Origin: Rhodobacter sp.
GTDB taxonomy: Bacteria; Pseudomonadota; Alphaproteobacteria; Rhodobacterales; Rhodobacteraceae
Reading direction: 5' to 3'
Assembly: GCA_020637595.1 (NCBI GenBank)
Contig: JACKKE010000007.1
Location: 124,001-188,000 of the forward strand
DNA length: 64,000 bases
Shown piece by piece: positions 8,860 to 16,911 of this stretch (positions are counted from its first letter, which is position 1; each line of letters opens with the position of its first letter). The position numbers and the translations under genes are program-made. The notes beneath the pieces were generated by a model. That model made no database searches and was not told the DNA's origin. It saw nothing but the letters and a program-made list of their open reading frames with translations.

Positions 8860-10890
8860 ATGGCAGACGACGCGCTGGTGATTTTCACGCCCTCGGGCAA
8901 GCGGGGGCGGTTTGCCCCGGGCACGCCGGTGCTGACCGCGGCGCGGCAGCTGGGGGTCGATCTGGACTCGGTCTGCGGCGGGCGGGGGATCTGCTCGAAA
9001 TGCCAGGTGACGCCCGGAATCGGCGCGTTTCCCAAGCATGGGGTGACGGTGGCGGCGGATGCGTTGAGCCCCTGGAATGCGGTCGAGCAGCGTTACAAGG
9101 ACAAGCGCGGAATGATCGACGGCCGGCGGCTGGGCTGCCAGGCAAAGATCATGGGCGATGTGGTGATCGACGTCCCGCCCGAGAGCCAGCTGCACCGGCA
9201 GGTGGTGCGCAAGGCGGCCAGCGCGCGGGCGGTGGCGATGGACCCGGCAACGCGGCTGTTCTACGTCGAGGTGGCCGAGCCCGACATGCACGAGCCCTCG
9301 GGCGATCTGGAACGGCTGGCGGCGGCGCTGAAGGACCAATGGCAGATCGACACGATCGAGGCCGGCCCGGGCGTACTGCGCAAGCTGCAGCCGGTGTTGC
9401 GCAAGGGGCAATGGGCGGTGACGGTGGCGCTGTTTCGCGACCATCACGGCGGCGCGGCGCGGGTGCTCGACGTCTGGCCGGGGCTCTATGAGGGGGCGCT
9501 GGCGGGGCTGGCGATCGACCTGGGGTCCACGACCATCGCGGCGCATCTGTGCGACCTGCGCGACGGGCGCGTGCTGGCCTCGGGCGGGGTGATGAACCCG
9601 CAGATCCGCTTTGGCGAGGATCTGATGAGCCGCGTCAGCTATGCGATGATGAACCCCGGCGGCGATGTCGAGATGACCGAAGCCGTGCGGCTGTCGATCA
9701 ACGCGCTGGCGCAGTCGGTGGCGGCCGAGGCCGGGGTGGAACCGGGGGCGATCCTGGAGACGGTGGTCGTCTGCAACCCGGTGATGCACCACCTGTTCCT
9801 GGGGATCGACCCGGTCGAACTGGGCCAGGCGCCGTTTGCGCTGGCGACCTCGTCCTCGCTGTCGCTGGCGGCGCGCGAGGTGGGGCTGAGCGCGCTGAAT
9901 CCCGAGGCGCGGCTTTATACCCTGCCCTGCATCGCCGGGCATGTCGGCGCGGATGCCGCAGCCGTGGCGCTGTCCGAGGCGCCGCAGCTGTCCGATGATC
10001 TGGTGCTGATCGTCGATGTCGGCACCAATGCCGAGATCCTGCTGGGCAACAAAACGCGGGTGCTGGCCTGTTCCTCGCCCACCGGGCCGGCTTTTGAAGG
10101 GGCGCAGATTTCCAGCGGTCAGCGCGCAGCCCCAGGTGCCATCGAACGGATCGAAATCGCCCCCGCGACCAAGGAGCCGCGGTTCCGGGTGATCGGTTGC
10201 GACCTGTGGTCGGACGATCCCGGCTTTGCCGAGGCCACAGCGGCGACCGGCGTCACCGGGATCTGCGGCTCGGGCATCATCGAGGCGGTGGCCGAAATGC
10301 GTATGGCCGGCATCGTCGACCCAAGCGGGTTGATCGGTTCCGCCGAGCAGACCGGCACCGCACGCTGCGAACCCGAGGGGCGCACGCATGCCTATCTGAT
10401 CCATGACGGCAGTGCCCAGAACGGCCCGCGCATCACCGTGACGCAAGGCGATATCCGGGCGATTCAGCTTGCGAAATCGGCACTTTACGCGGGCGCGCGG
10501 CTGTTGATGGACGAAATGGGCGTGGCCACGGTCGACCGGGTGGTGCTGGCCGGGGCGTTCGGCGCGCATATCAGCGCGAAACATGCGATGGTGCTGGGGA
10601 TGATCCCCGATTGCCCGCTGGACAAGGTGACCAGCGCCGGCAATGCCGCCGGCACCGGCGCGCGGATCGCGCTGTGCAACATCGCCGCGCGGGCGGGGAT
10701 CGAAGCCGAGGTGCGGCGCATCCACAAGGTGGAAACCGCGATCGAGCCGCGGTTTCAGGAGCACTTTGTCAACGCGTCGGCCATCCCGAACGCGGTCGAT
10801 GCCTTCCCGAATCTGGCGACGGTCGTCAGCCTGCCACAGGTCAGCCACAACACCGGCGGCGAGGGCGGTGGACGGCGGCGCAGGCGGTGA
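8860..10890 (+). CDS. Ferredoxin-ASKHA corrinoid activation protein (RamA/RACo-type, DUF4445)
   Basis: Proteins of this family use ATP and a low-potential iron-sulfur electron to return an inactive Co(II) corrinoid protein to Co(I), keeping methyltransferases such as the MttB family running. The 676-residue product starts with a plant-type 2Fe-2S ferredoxin domain: C39, C45, C48 (SVCGGRGICSKCQV) and C93 (RRLGCQAK). A linker follows, then an ASKHA ATPase-like half from about residue 205 (LAIDLGSTTIAAHLCDL, LIVDVGTNAEILLG, GICGSGIIEAVAEM). I start it at MADDALV rather than 30 bases upstream. No corrinoid protein or methyltransferase adjoins it; the nearest candidate client is the MttB-like gene at 39373-40914. 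Confidence 0.87.
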   Translation: MADDALVIFTPSGKRGRFAPGTPVLTAARQLGVDLDSVCGGRGICSKCQVTPGIGAFPKHGVTVAADALSPWNAVEQRYKDKRGMIDGRRLGCQAKIMGDVVIDVPPESQLHRQVVRKAASARAVAMDPATRLFYVEVAEPDMHEPSGDLERLAAALKDQWQIDTIEAGPGVLRKLQPVLRKGQWAVTVALFRDHHGGAARVLDVWPGLYEGALAGLAIDLGSTTIAAHLCDLRDGRVLASGGVMNPQIRFGEDLMSRVSYAMMNPGGDVEMTEAVRLSINALAQSVAAEAGVEPGAILETVVVCNPVMHHLFLGIDPVELGQAPFALATSSSLSLAAREVGLSALNPEARLYTLPCIAGHVGADAAAVALSEAPQLSDDLVLIVDVGTNAEILLGNKTRVLACSSPTGPAFEGAQISSGQRAAPGAIERIEIAPATKEPRFRVIGCDLWSDDPGFAEATAATGVTGICGSGIIEAVAEMRMAGIVDPSGLIGSAEQTGTARCEPEGRTHAYLIHDGSAQNGPRITVTQGDIRAIQLAKSALYAGARLLMDEMGVATVDRVVLAGAFGAHISAKHAMVLGMIPDCPLDKVTSAGNAAGTGARIALCNIAARAGIEAEVRRIHKVETAIEPRFQEHFVNASAIPNAVDAFPNLATVVSLPQVSHNTGGEGGGRRRRR

Positions 10891-10892
10891 GA

Positions 10893-10909
10893 GGGGCGCT
10901 CAGCGCCCC
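10893..10909. terminator. Bidirectional terminator between activase and phaR
   Basis: A 7-bp stem GGGGCGC / GCGCCCC with a 3-base loop sits where two genes converge. The phaR stop codon (10900-10902) lies in the loop. It has only a short T-rich tail on the plus strand. Confidence 0.55.
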
Positions 10910-11466
10910 ATCTTGCTCAGCTTGGCTTCCAGCGCGGCGAGCTGCTTGCGGATCGCGGACAGATCCTCGTCATCCTCCTCGGGCGCGGCCGCGGGCTCTT
11001 CTTCGGGCTGGGTGATACCCGGCATCGACGACCAGCCCGACATCATCGATTCCAGAAAAGCCTGCTGCTGGCGCTGCATCGCTTCGAAGCCCGGCATCTT
11101 GGACATCTGCGCCATCATCGGGTTCATCGCCGCCAGCTTGCCTGGCCCCTCGCGCAGCATGTCAAAGGACATCTGCAGGAACTGCGGCACCACCGACTGC
11201 GCCTGTGCGGTATAGCTGCGCACCAGATCGGTCAGCACTTCGATCGGCAGCACATTCTCGCCGCGGCTTTCGTGTTCGGCGATGATCTGCAGCAGATATT
11301 GGCGGGTCAGGTCGTCCCCGGTTTTCAGGTCGACGATCTGCACCTCGCGCCCGGAGCGGATGAAGCCGGCAATGTCCTCGAGCGTAACGTAGTCGCTGCT
11401 TTCGGTGTTATACAACCGGCGGCTGGCATAGCGTTTGATCAGCAGCGGCTTCTGGCTGTCCGACAC
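10900..11466 (-). CDS. phaR: PHB synthesis repressor PhaR
   Basis: PhaR is the sensor-repressor of polyhydroxybutyrate metabolism: it binds DNA upstream of phasin genes and leaves it when nascent polymer appears. The 188-residue protein has the PHB_acc_N DNA-binding domain near its start (LLIKRYASRRLYNTESSDYVTLEDIAGFI). A PHB_acc region follows (VLPIEVLTDLVRSY), then an acidic tail and a short coiled coil at the C-terminus. I use GTG at 11466 because AGGGGGTG lies seven bases upstream; the ATG at 11490 is an alternative. Half-conserved operator-like sequences lie upstream at 11485-11495 and 11539-11549, hinting at autoregulation. Confidence 0.93.
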   Translation of the reverse strand: MSDSQKPLLIKRYASRRLYNTESSDYVTLEDIAGFIRSGREVQIVDLKTGDDLTRQYLLQIIAEHESRGENVLPIEVLTDLVRSYTAQAQSVVPQFLQMSFDMLREGPGKLAAMNPMMAQMSKMPGFEAMQRQQQAFLESMMSGWSSMPGITQPEEEPAAAPEEDDEDLSAIRKQLAALEAKLSKMGR

Positions 11467-11600
11467 GGTGGCACCCCCTGTTTTTTGCATTGCGGCAAGC
11501 CTAGACCGCAACGCGGCATCAGGAAACAGGATTCTTTGCTGCACTGCCATTGTCTGCCCGAAAACCGGGCAATTCCCGCTGTCCCCTTGGCGCAAAACAG

Positions 11601-11624
11601 AAAAGGGCGGGCCGAAGCCCGCCC
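11601..11624 (-). terminator. Intrinsic terminator of phaP transcript
   Basis: An 8-bp stem GGGCGGGC / GCCCGCCC closed by a stable TTCG tetraloop and followed on the minus strand by TTTTCTG. It lies 88 bp past the phaP stop. Confidence 0.85.
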
Positions 11625-11704
11625 AGATAGCGTCCCGGCGGGGAGGAGGATCGCCGGTCTGCCCTGTTCATGCCCGCGCGCCGAGGGAGGAGAAGGCGCG
11701 GGCA
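11601..11704 (-). ncRNA. Candidate Cuckoo-type sRNA in the phaP 3' UTR
   Basis: Read on the minus strand, directly after the phaP stop. Hairpin A (11704-11671) has a 9-10 bp GC stem, and its loop holds CTTCTCCTCCCTCGGC. Hairpin B (11657-11635) is CCGGCG-ATCCTCCTCCC-CGCCGG. A terminator stem GGGCGGGC-TTCG-GCCCGCCC with a TTTT tail (11624-11601) closes the unit. Two hairpins with CUCCUCCC loops plus a terminator is the architecture of the CcsR/Cuckoo RNAs of Rhodobacteraceae, which are known as stress-linked processed sRNAs; the loop resembles the anti-Shine-Dalgarno end of 16S rRNA. Release from phaP mRNA is inference. Confidence 0.65.
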
Positions 11705-11711
11705 GACAATC

Positions 11712-12197
11712 TTATTTCGCGGCCGTGGTGGCCTTTTTCGCAACGGCGGCGACTTCGTCGGTGGCTTTCTTGGCCGCCGCGGTCACTTCCGAGGTCGCTT
11801 TCTGCATCGCGGCGGTGGCTTCGGCCGAGATGTCCTTGCCAGCGGCCAGCATCAGCTCGACGGTGTCCATCTGAACGCGCTTGGCGATTTCGGCAAAGGC
11901 AGCCATGTGCTCGGCGGCCATTTCAGCCGAGGCCGAGGCGAAATCGGTCACCGACTTGGCGTAGTCGGTCGGCTCTTCCTTGACGACCGAGACTTCGCCC
12001 AGTTTGCCCAGGGCGGCCTTGGTCCACTTGTTCGACACTTCGGCCGACTTCTCAGCGGCTTCGAGGACGACCTTGGTCATCTTCTCGCCCAGCGCGGCCT
12101 GCGATTTGAAGCTGTCCTGCAGGGCTTTGGTGTCGACCGGGAAAGCGGCCATCATGTCCTGCATCATTTTGGTGAAGTCGTTGGTCTTGGTAGCCAT
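11712..12197 (-). CDS. phaP: Phasin (PHB granule-coating protein)
   Basis: Phasins coat polyhydroxybutyrate granules and control their size and number. This 161-residue protein is helical throughout, starts MATKTNDFTKMMQDMMAAFPVD and contains the phasin signature region (LGEKMTKVVLEAAEKSAEVSNKWTKAALGKL). It ends in an Ala/Lys/Thr-rich repeat tail (AAAKKATDEVAAVAKKATTAAK), as in PhaF/PhaP-type proteins. The start is set by AAGGAGA ahead of the ATG. Two exact PhaR operators lie 62-101 bases upstream, so PhaR repression is expected when polymer is absent. It sits between phaR and phaC on the same strand. Confidence 0.93.
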   Translation of the reverse strand: MATKTNDFTKMMQDMMAAFPVDTKALQDSFKSQAALGEKMTKVVLEAAEKSAEVSNKWTKAALGKLGEVSVVKEEPTDYAKSVTDFASASAEMAAEHMAAFAEIAKRVQMDTVELMLAAGKDISAEATAAMQKATSEVTAAAKKATDEVAAVAKKATTAAK

Positions 12198-12258
12198 GTC
12201 AGTTCTCCTTGCCGCTGCCGGACGATCCCGGGTTCTGCGTATGCAAGGAATATGCATG

Positions 12259-12269
12259 CTGCAGTGCAG
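12259..12269. promoter_or_regulatory. PhaR operator, phaP-proximal
   Basis: CTGC-AGT-GCAG is an exact match to the CTGC-N3-GCAG site reported for Rhodobacter sphaeroides PhaR. It lies 62-72 bases upstream of the phaP ATG, in the phaC-phaP gap. Confidence 0.85.
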
Positions 12270-12287
12270 AAAATCAAGTCTCTTTTT

Positions 12288-12298
12288 CTGCACTGCAG
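12288..12298. promoter_or_regulatory. PhaR operator, phaP-distal
   Basis: CTGC-ACT-GCAG is a second exact PhaR consensus, 29 bp from the first (close to three helical turns), so both would lie on the same face of the DNA. Confidence 0.85.
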
Positions 12299-12319
12299 CA
12301 AATACTGCCAAGTCCCTGA

Positions 12320-14104
12320 TCAGGCGTTAGGATTTGCCACGACATAGGTTCCCGGCGCCGGCGCCAGCACCGACTCAGGCAGCGCGCGGGCCGGAATCAT
12401 CTTGCCGGCACGGGCGCGCAACCACTCTTCCCAGCGCGGCCACCACGAGCCCTCGTGATACTCGGCATCGGCCCGCCAGCTGTCGGGATCCTCGATCGGC
12501 GAATCCGAGGTATAGTGGCCGTATTTCTTTTTCGACGGCGGATTGACGATGCCGGCGATATGGCCCGATTCCGACAGGATGAAGGTCTTGTTGGTCGACC
12601 CCATCTTGGCCACGCCACGCAGGCTGGACCGCCAGGCGGCGATGTGGTCGGTCTCGCAGGCGACAGCGCAAAGCGGCACCTTGACCCCGTCGATCTTGAC
12701 CGTCTCGCCCAGCAGATCATACCCGGTGGTGCAGAACCGGTCCTGCTGGCACAGCCAACGCAGGTATTCGACCACCATGCGCCCGGGCAGGTTGGTGCCG
12801 TCGCCGTTCCAATACAGCAGGTCGAACGCCGGCGGGGCCTCGCCCAACATGTAGCTGCGGATCGCCGGGCCATAGATCAGATCGTTCGAGCGCAGATAGC
12901 TGAACGTCTTGGTCATGTAATAGGAATGCAAATAGCCCTTTTCATGCACCTCGGCCTCGATCCCGTCGACGAAATCATCCTCGAGGAACACCCCCACCTC
13001 GCCCTGATCCGAGAAATCGGTCAGCGTGGTGAAGAAGGTCGCGGACTTGATCGACTTGTCCTTGCGCTTGTTCAGCAGGCTCAGGGTCAAGGACAGCGTG
13101 GTGCCGGCGATGCAATAGCCGATCACGTTGATCGATTTGACATCGCACAGCGCCTTCACCTGGGCGATGGCCTCGAGGTAACCCTCCTGCACATAGGTAT
13201 CCATACCGACATCGGCATAGCGCGCGTCGGGGTTCACCCAGCTGACGACGAAGAGCGTATAGCCCTGATCGACGATCCACTTGATCAGGCTGTTCTGCGG
13301 CTTGAGATCGAGGATATAGAACTTGTTGATCCAGGGCGGGAAGATCAGCAGCGGCGTCTCGTGCACCTGTTCGGTGCTGGGCTTGTATTGGATCAGCTCG
13401 AACATCCGGTTGCGGAAAACGACGGCGCCCTCGCTGGCGCCGATGTTGCCGCCGACCTTGAACGCATCGCGGTCGGACAGCGTCACCAGCAACTCGCCGT
13501 TGTTGGCCTCGATGTCGCGCACCAGATTTTCCAGCCCCTTGACCAGGCTCTCGCCCTCGGTCTCGACGGCTTTCATCAGCGCGTCGGGGTTGGTGCCCAG
13601 GAAATTCGTCGGCGCCATCAGGTCGATAATCTGCTTGCCGAAATACTCCAGCCGCCGCTTTTCGCGCGGGTCCAGCGCGTCCAGCTCCTCGATGCCCTTC
13701 TCGATCGCCTCGGAGGACAGCAGGTATTGCTGCTTGATATAGTTGAAATAGGGGTGCGTCTTCCACAGCGGGTTGGAAAAGCGCCGATCCTCGGGCGTTT
13801 CATCCTCGGGCGCGGTCAGCGGGCTTTCGCGCAAAGCCTCCTGCGCCTTGGCGAAATGCGTCAGGGTCTTGCCCCAGTATTCCACCTGCTGCTCGATGAT
13901 CTTCGACGGGTTCTGCACCATCTCGGTCCAGTAGGCGGTCGCCGCCTTGAGATAGAGCGACGGGTCAGGGCCCTGCAAATCGGCACGCTGCGGTTGCTTC
14001 TTTGCAAACGCAGCAATCAGACGCTGCGTCAGCGCCTCGATCCGCGCCAGATTGGCGTTTAACGTGTCAAGTTTTTCCGAATCGTCATATTCAGAAGTTG
14101 CCAT
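12320..14104 (-). CDS. phaC: Class I poly(3-hydroxybutyrate) synthase
   Basis: PhaC polymerises 3-hydroxybutyryl-CoA to PHB at the granule surface. The 594-residue length fits class I enzymes. The lipase-like box GYCIAG places the nucleophile at C331, and the triad is completed by D486 (ETDHIAAW) and H515 (SGHIAGIVNPP). The N-terminal domain before about residue 200 (TAYWTEMVQNPSKIIEQQVEYW) is typical of the family. It is divergent from phaZ across a 100-bp gap that holds an exact PhaR operator. An AGGAGG lies a little far (about 10 bases) from the ATG. phaP follows downstream but has its own operator-bearing promoter region. Confidence 0.97.
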   Translation of the reverse strand: MATSEYDDSEKLDTLNANLARIEALTQRLIAAFAKKQPQRADLQGPDPSLYLKAATAYWTEMVQNPSKIIEQQVEYWGKTLTHFAKAQEALRESPLTAPEDETPEDRRFSNPLWKTHPYFNYIKQQYLLSSEAIEKGIEELDALDPREKRRLEYFGKQIIDLMAPTNFLGTNPDALMKAVETEGESLVKGLENLVRDIEANNGELLVTLSDRDAFKVGGNIGASEGAVVFRNRMFELIQYKPSTEQVHETPLLIFPPWINKFYILDLKPQNSLIKWIVDQGYTLFVVSWVNPDARYADVGMDTYVQEGYLEAIAQVKALCDVKSINVIGYCIAGTTLSLTLSLLNKRKDKSIKSATFFTTLTDFSDQGEVGVFLEDDFVDGIEAEVHEKGYLHSYYMTKTFSYLRSNDLIYGPAIRSYMLGEAPPAFDLLYWNGDGTNLPGRMVVEYLRWLCQQDRFCTTGYDLLGETVKIDGVKVPLCAVACETDHIAAWRSSLRGVAKMGSTNKTFILSESGHIAGIVNPPSKKKYGHYTSDSPIEDPDSWRADAEYHEGSWWPRWEEWLRARAGKMIPARALPESVLAPAPGTYVVANPNA

Positions 14105-14127
14105 GTCGTCTCGCGCCTCCTATCATC

Positions 14128-14138
14128 CTGCAGTGCAG
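14128..14138. promoter_or_regulatory. PhaR operator in the phaC-phaZ divergent region
   Basis: An exact CTGC-AGT-GCAG site 24 bases upstream of the phaC ATG and 67 bases upstream of the phaZ ATG, so PhaR could control synthase and depolymerase together. Confidence 0.75.
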
Positions 14139-14204
14139 CATAAACGGACCGCTTCCCTTGGGGAAGCGCGCATTTGCTGTGTTTGCGCCACCGCGGAGAG
14201 TTCA

Positions 14205-15482
14205 ATGAAACAGATGGCCACCTACGACCTGATGGAAACGATGCGCAACACCAACGAATGGTTGGGGGCCTCGGCCCGTGCGTTCGCATCCTATCCGGTC
14301 TGGGGGATGATGCCCCACCCGATGTTCAAGGTGATGTCCGCTTGGGGCCGCGTGGCCGAGCGCAGCTTTGCCCGCATGGTGATCAAGCCGGCATGGGGCA
14401 TCCATTCGATCGTCGGCGAGGACGGGCGCGACCATCTGTGCGAAACCTCGGTCGAGATCAAGCGCCCGTTCGGCGATCTGGTGCGCTTCACGGTGCCCGG
14501 CCGCGCCGATAAACCGCGCCGCATCCTGCTCTGCGCACCGATGTCAGGGCATTATTCAACGCTCTTGCGCTCGACGGTGGCCAGCCTGCTGCCGGACGCC
14601 GAGGTCTGGATCACCGACTGGCACAACGCCCGGGACATCCCGGTGTCCGAAGGCAAGTTCGACATCGAGGATTACACCCAATACCTCGTCGACTTTATGA
14701 AACACCTGGGCCCGGACACCCATGTCATCGCCGTCTGCCAGCCCGCCCCGCTGGCGCTGGCCGCGACCGCCCTGCTGGCCGAGGATGAGCCCGAGGCGCA
14801 GCCGCTGACCCTGACGCTGATCGGTGGCCCGATCGACCCCGACGCCGCCCCTACCGAGGTCACCGACTTTGGCCGCCGGGTGACGATGGGTCAGCTGGAA
14901 CACCTGGCGATCCAGCGCGTCGGCATGAAATACGCGGGCGTGGGGCGCACGGTCTATCCGGGCCTGTTGCAGCTGGCGGGCTTCATCAGCATGAACATGG
15001 ACCGTCACGCGCAGGCCTTCACCGACAAGATCACCGCCGCCGCACGCGGCGAGGACAGCGAGCACGACGCGCACAACCGGTTCTATGATGAATACCTCTC
15101 GGTCATGGACATGACGGCGGAATTCTATCTCTCGACCGTCGAGCGGATCTTCAAGGACCGCGAGATCGCCCGCAACGTGTTCGAGGTGAACGGCCGCATC
15201 GTCGATATCGGCAAGATCACCGATGTCGCGGTCAAGATCGTCGAAGGGTCCAAGGACGACATCTCGGCCCCCGGCCAATGCCTGGCGGCGCTCGATCTGC
15301 TGACCGGCCTGTCCGACGACAAGAAGGCCCAGCACCTGGAGCCGGGCGCCGGCCATTACGGCATTTTCGCCGGGTCGAGCTGGCGCAACAACATCCGCCC
15401 GCTGGTGTTCGAGTTCATGGACAAGCACGCCAGCCGCGGCCGCGGCAAGCCGCGCGTCAAACTGGCCGCCGCCAACGATTGA
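14205..15482 (+). CDS. phaZ: Intracellular PHB depolymerase
   Basis: PhaZ1-type enzymes mobilise native intracellular PHB. The 425-residue protein lacks a signal peptide. It has the family features PAWGIHSIVGEDGR, DWHNARDIPVSEGKFDIEDYTQYL and the cysteine nucleophile at C178 in VIAVCQPAP; in the Ralstonia PhaZ1 enzyme the nucleophile is likewise a cysteine. The C-terminal GAGHYGIFAGSSWRNNIRP carries the expected catalytic His. I start it at MKQMATYD behind GCGGAGAG; the open frame extends upstream but crosses phaC promoter DNA. It is divergent from phaC, and a 9-bp terminator stem follows. Confidence 0.93.
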   Translation: MKQMATYDLMETMRNTNEWLGASARAFASYPVWGMMPHPMFKVMSAWGRVAERSFARMVIKPAWGIHSIVGEDGRDHLCETSVEIKRPFGDLVRFTVPGRADKPRRILLCAPMSGHYSTLLRSTVASLLPDAEVWITDWHNARDIPVSEGKFDIEDYTQYLVDFMKHLGPDTHVIAVCQPAPLALAATALLAEDEPEAQPLTLTLIGGPIDPDAAPTEVTDFGRRVTMGQLEHLAIQRVGMKYAGVGRTVYPGLLQLAGFISMNMDRHAQAFTDKITAAARGEDSEHDAHNRFYDEYLSVMDMTAEFYLSTVERIFKDREIARNVFEVNGRIVDIGKITDVAVKIVEGSKDDISAPGQCLAALDLLTGLSDDKKAQHLEPGAGHYGIFAGSSWRNNIRPLVFEFMDKHASRGRGKPRVKLAAAND

Positions 15483-15509
15483 TCCGGCCGCTGCCGTGAA
15501 AAGCATCTG

Positions 15510-15531
15510 ACAGGCCGGATTCCCGGCCTGT
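15510..15531 (+). terminator. phaZ terminator
   Basis: Stem ACAGGCCGG / CCGGCCTGT with a 4-base loop, followed by an AT-rich tail ending in TTTTTT about 20 bases later. The tail may double as promoter DNA for the next gene. Confidence 0.65.
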
Positions 15532-15622
15532 TAGCGTTATATATTCAATTTTTTCTTGATATGTCCCCGGCAACGGCATTCAATCGTTGCGCGCGCAATC
15601 GCGCAGTTGGGGGAGAATACTC

Positions 15623-16906
15623 ATGGCACACATCGTTGTGCTGGGCGCGGGACTTGGCGGGTCGATCATGGCCTACGAGCTGCGCGACCAGATCGGCAAG
15701 GATCACAAGATCACCGTCGTCACCAAGGATCCGAAGTATCACTTTGTGCCTTCGAACCCCTGGATCGCCGTCGGCTGGCGCGAACCCGACGACATCACCG
15801 TCGACCTCGCACCGATCCTGGCCCGCAAGAAGGTCGATTTTGTCACCACCGCCGCAAAAAAGGTTCATGCCGACGAAAACCGGGTCGAATTGATCGACGG
15901 CAAGTCGATTGATTACGACTATCTGATCATCTCGACCGGGCCGGAACTGGCCTTTGACGAAATCGAGGGCCTGGGGCCGAACGCCCATACCCAGTCGATC
16001 TGCCACGTCGATCACGCCCTCGCGGCGCGCGAGAAATTCGAGGCGTTCTGCAAGAACCCCGGCCCGGTGGTGATCGGCGCCGTGCAGGGTGCATCCTGCT
16101 ATGGCCCGGCCTATGAATTCCTGTTCATCGTCGAAACCGAACTGCGCCGCCGCAAGATCCGCGACAAGGTGCCGATGACCTTCGTCACCGCCGAACCCTA
16201 TATCGGGCACCTGGGCCTCGACGGGGTGGGCGACACCAAGGGCCTGCTGGAATCCGAGATGCGCGAAAAGCACGTCAAGTGGATGACCTCGACCAAGGTG
16301 ACCAAGGTCGAGCCCGGCAAGATGCATGTCCAGAACATCGCCGACGACGGCTCGGTCGCCGCCGAAAAGGTGCTGGATTTCGGCTTCTCGATGATGTTGC
16401 CGGCGTTTCGCGGCATCGACGCGGTGATGGGGATCGAGGGGCTGGTAAACCCGCGCGGCTTCATCATCGTCGACCAGCACCAGCAGAACCCGAAATACCG
16501 CAACATCTTCGGCATCGGCGTCTGCGTGGCGATCCCGCCGACCGGGCCGACCCCGGTGCCCTGCGGCGTGCCGAAAACCGGCTTTATGATCGAGAGCATG
16601 GTGACCGCGACCGCGCACAACCTCGCGGCCATCCTCAAGGGGCAGGCGCCCGAAACCGTCGGCACCTGGAACGCGGTCTGCCTGGCCGATTTCGGCGATT
16701 CGGGCGTCGCCTTTGTGGCCCAGCCGCAGATCCCGCCGCGCAACGTGAACTGGTCGTCCTCGGGCAAATGGGTGCATATGGCCAAGATCGGCTTCGAGAA
16801 ATACTTCCTGCGCAAGATCAAGAAGGGCACGTCCGAGCCCTTCTATGAATCGCTGGCGCTGAAGACGCTCGGCATCGACAAGCTCAAGGAAACCACCAAG
16901 GGCTGA
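15623..16906 (+). CDS. sqr: Sulfide:quinone oxidoreductase family flavoprotein
   Basis: SQR oxidises sulfide and passes electrons to the quinone pool. The 427-residue flavoprotein begins with a Rossmann motif (HIVVLGAGLGGSIMAYELRD). It has cysteines where SQRs carry redox-active ones: C159 (GASCYGPAYEF) and C301/C314 (GVCVAIPPTGPTPVPCGVPKTG). An amphipathic, basic C-terminus (FEKYFLRKIKKG) suits peripheral attachment to the inner membrane. The start is set by GGGGAG seven bases before MAHIVV. It is monocistronic, with an AT-rich promoter region after the phaZ terminator. A flavocytochrome c sulfide dehydrogenase subunit is the alternative, but no cytochrome gene is adjacent. It could detoxify sulfide or feed lithotrophic growth. 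Confidence 0.86.
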   Translation: MAHIVVLGAGLGGSIMAYELRDQIGKDHKITVVTKDPKYHFVPSNPWIAVGWREPDDITVDLAPILARKKVDFVTTAAKKVHADENRVELIDGKSIDYDYLIISTGPELAFDEIEGLGPNAHTQSICHVDHALAAREKFEAFCKNPGPVVIGAVQGASCYGPAYEFLFIVETELRRRKIRDKVPMTFVTAEPYIGHLGLDGVGDTKGLLESEMREKHVKWMTSTKVTKVEPGKMHVQNIADDGSVAAEKVLDFGFSMMLPAFRGIDAVMGIEGLVNPRGFIIVDQHQQNPKYRNIFGIGVCVAIPPTGPTPVPCGVPKTGFMIESMVTATAHNLAAILKGQAPETVGTWNAVCLADFGDSGVAFVAQPQIPPRNVNWSSSGKWVHMAKIGFEKYFLRKIKKGTSEPFYESLALKTLGIDKLKETTKG

Positions 16907-16911
16907 ACCCC

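Noticed and set aside
8236..10848. 870-codon ORF antisense to the corrinoid activase
   Set aside because: The plus-strand gene has intact ferredoxin and ASKHA motifs; the antisense product is low-complexity His/Arg/Asp sequence.
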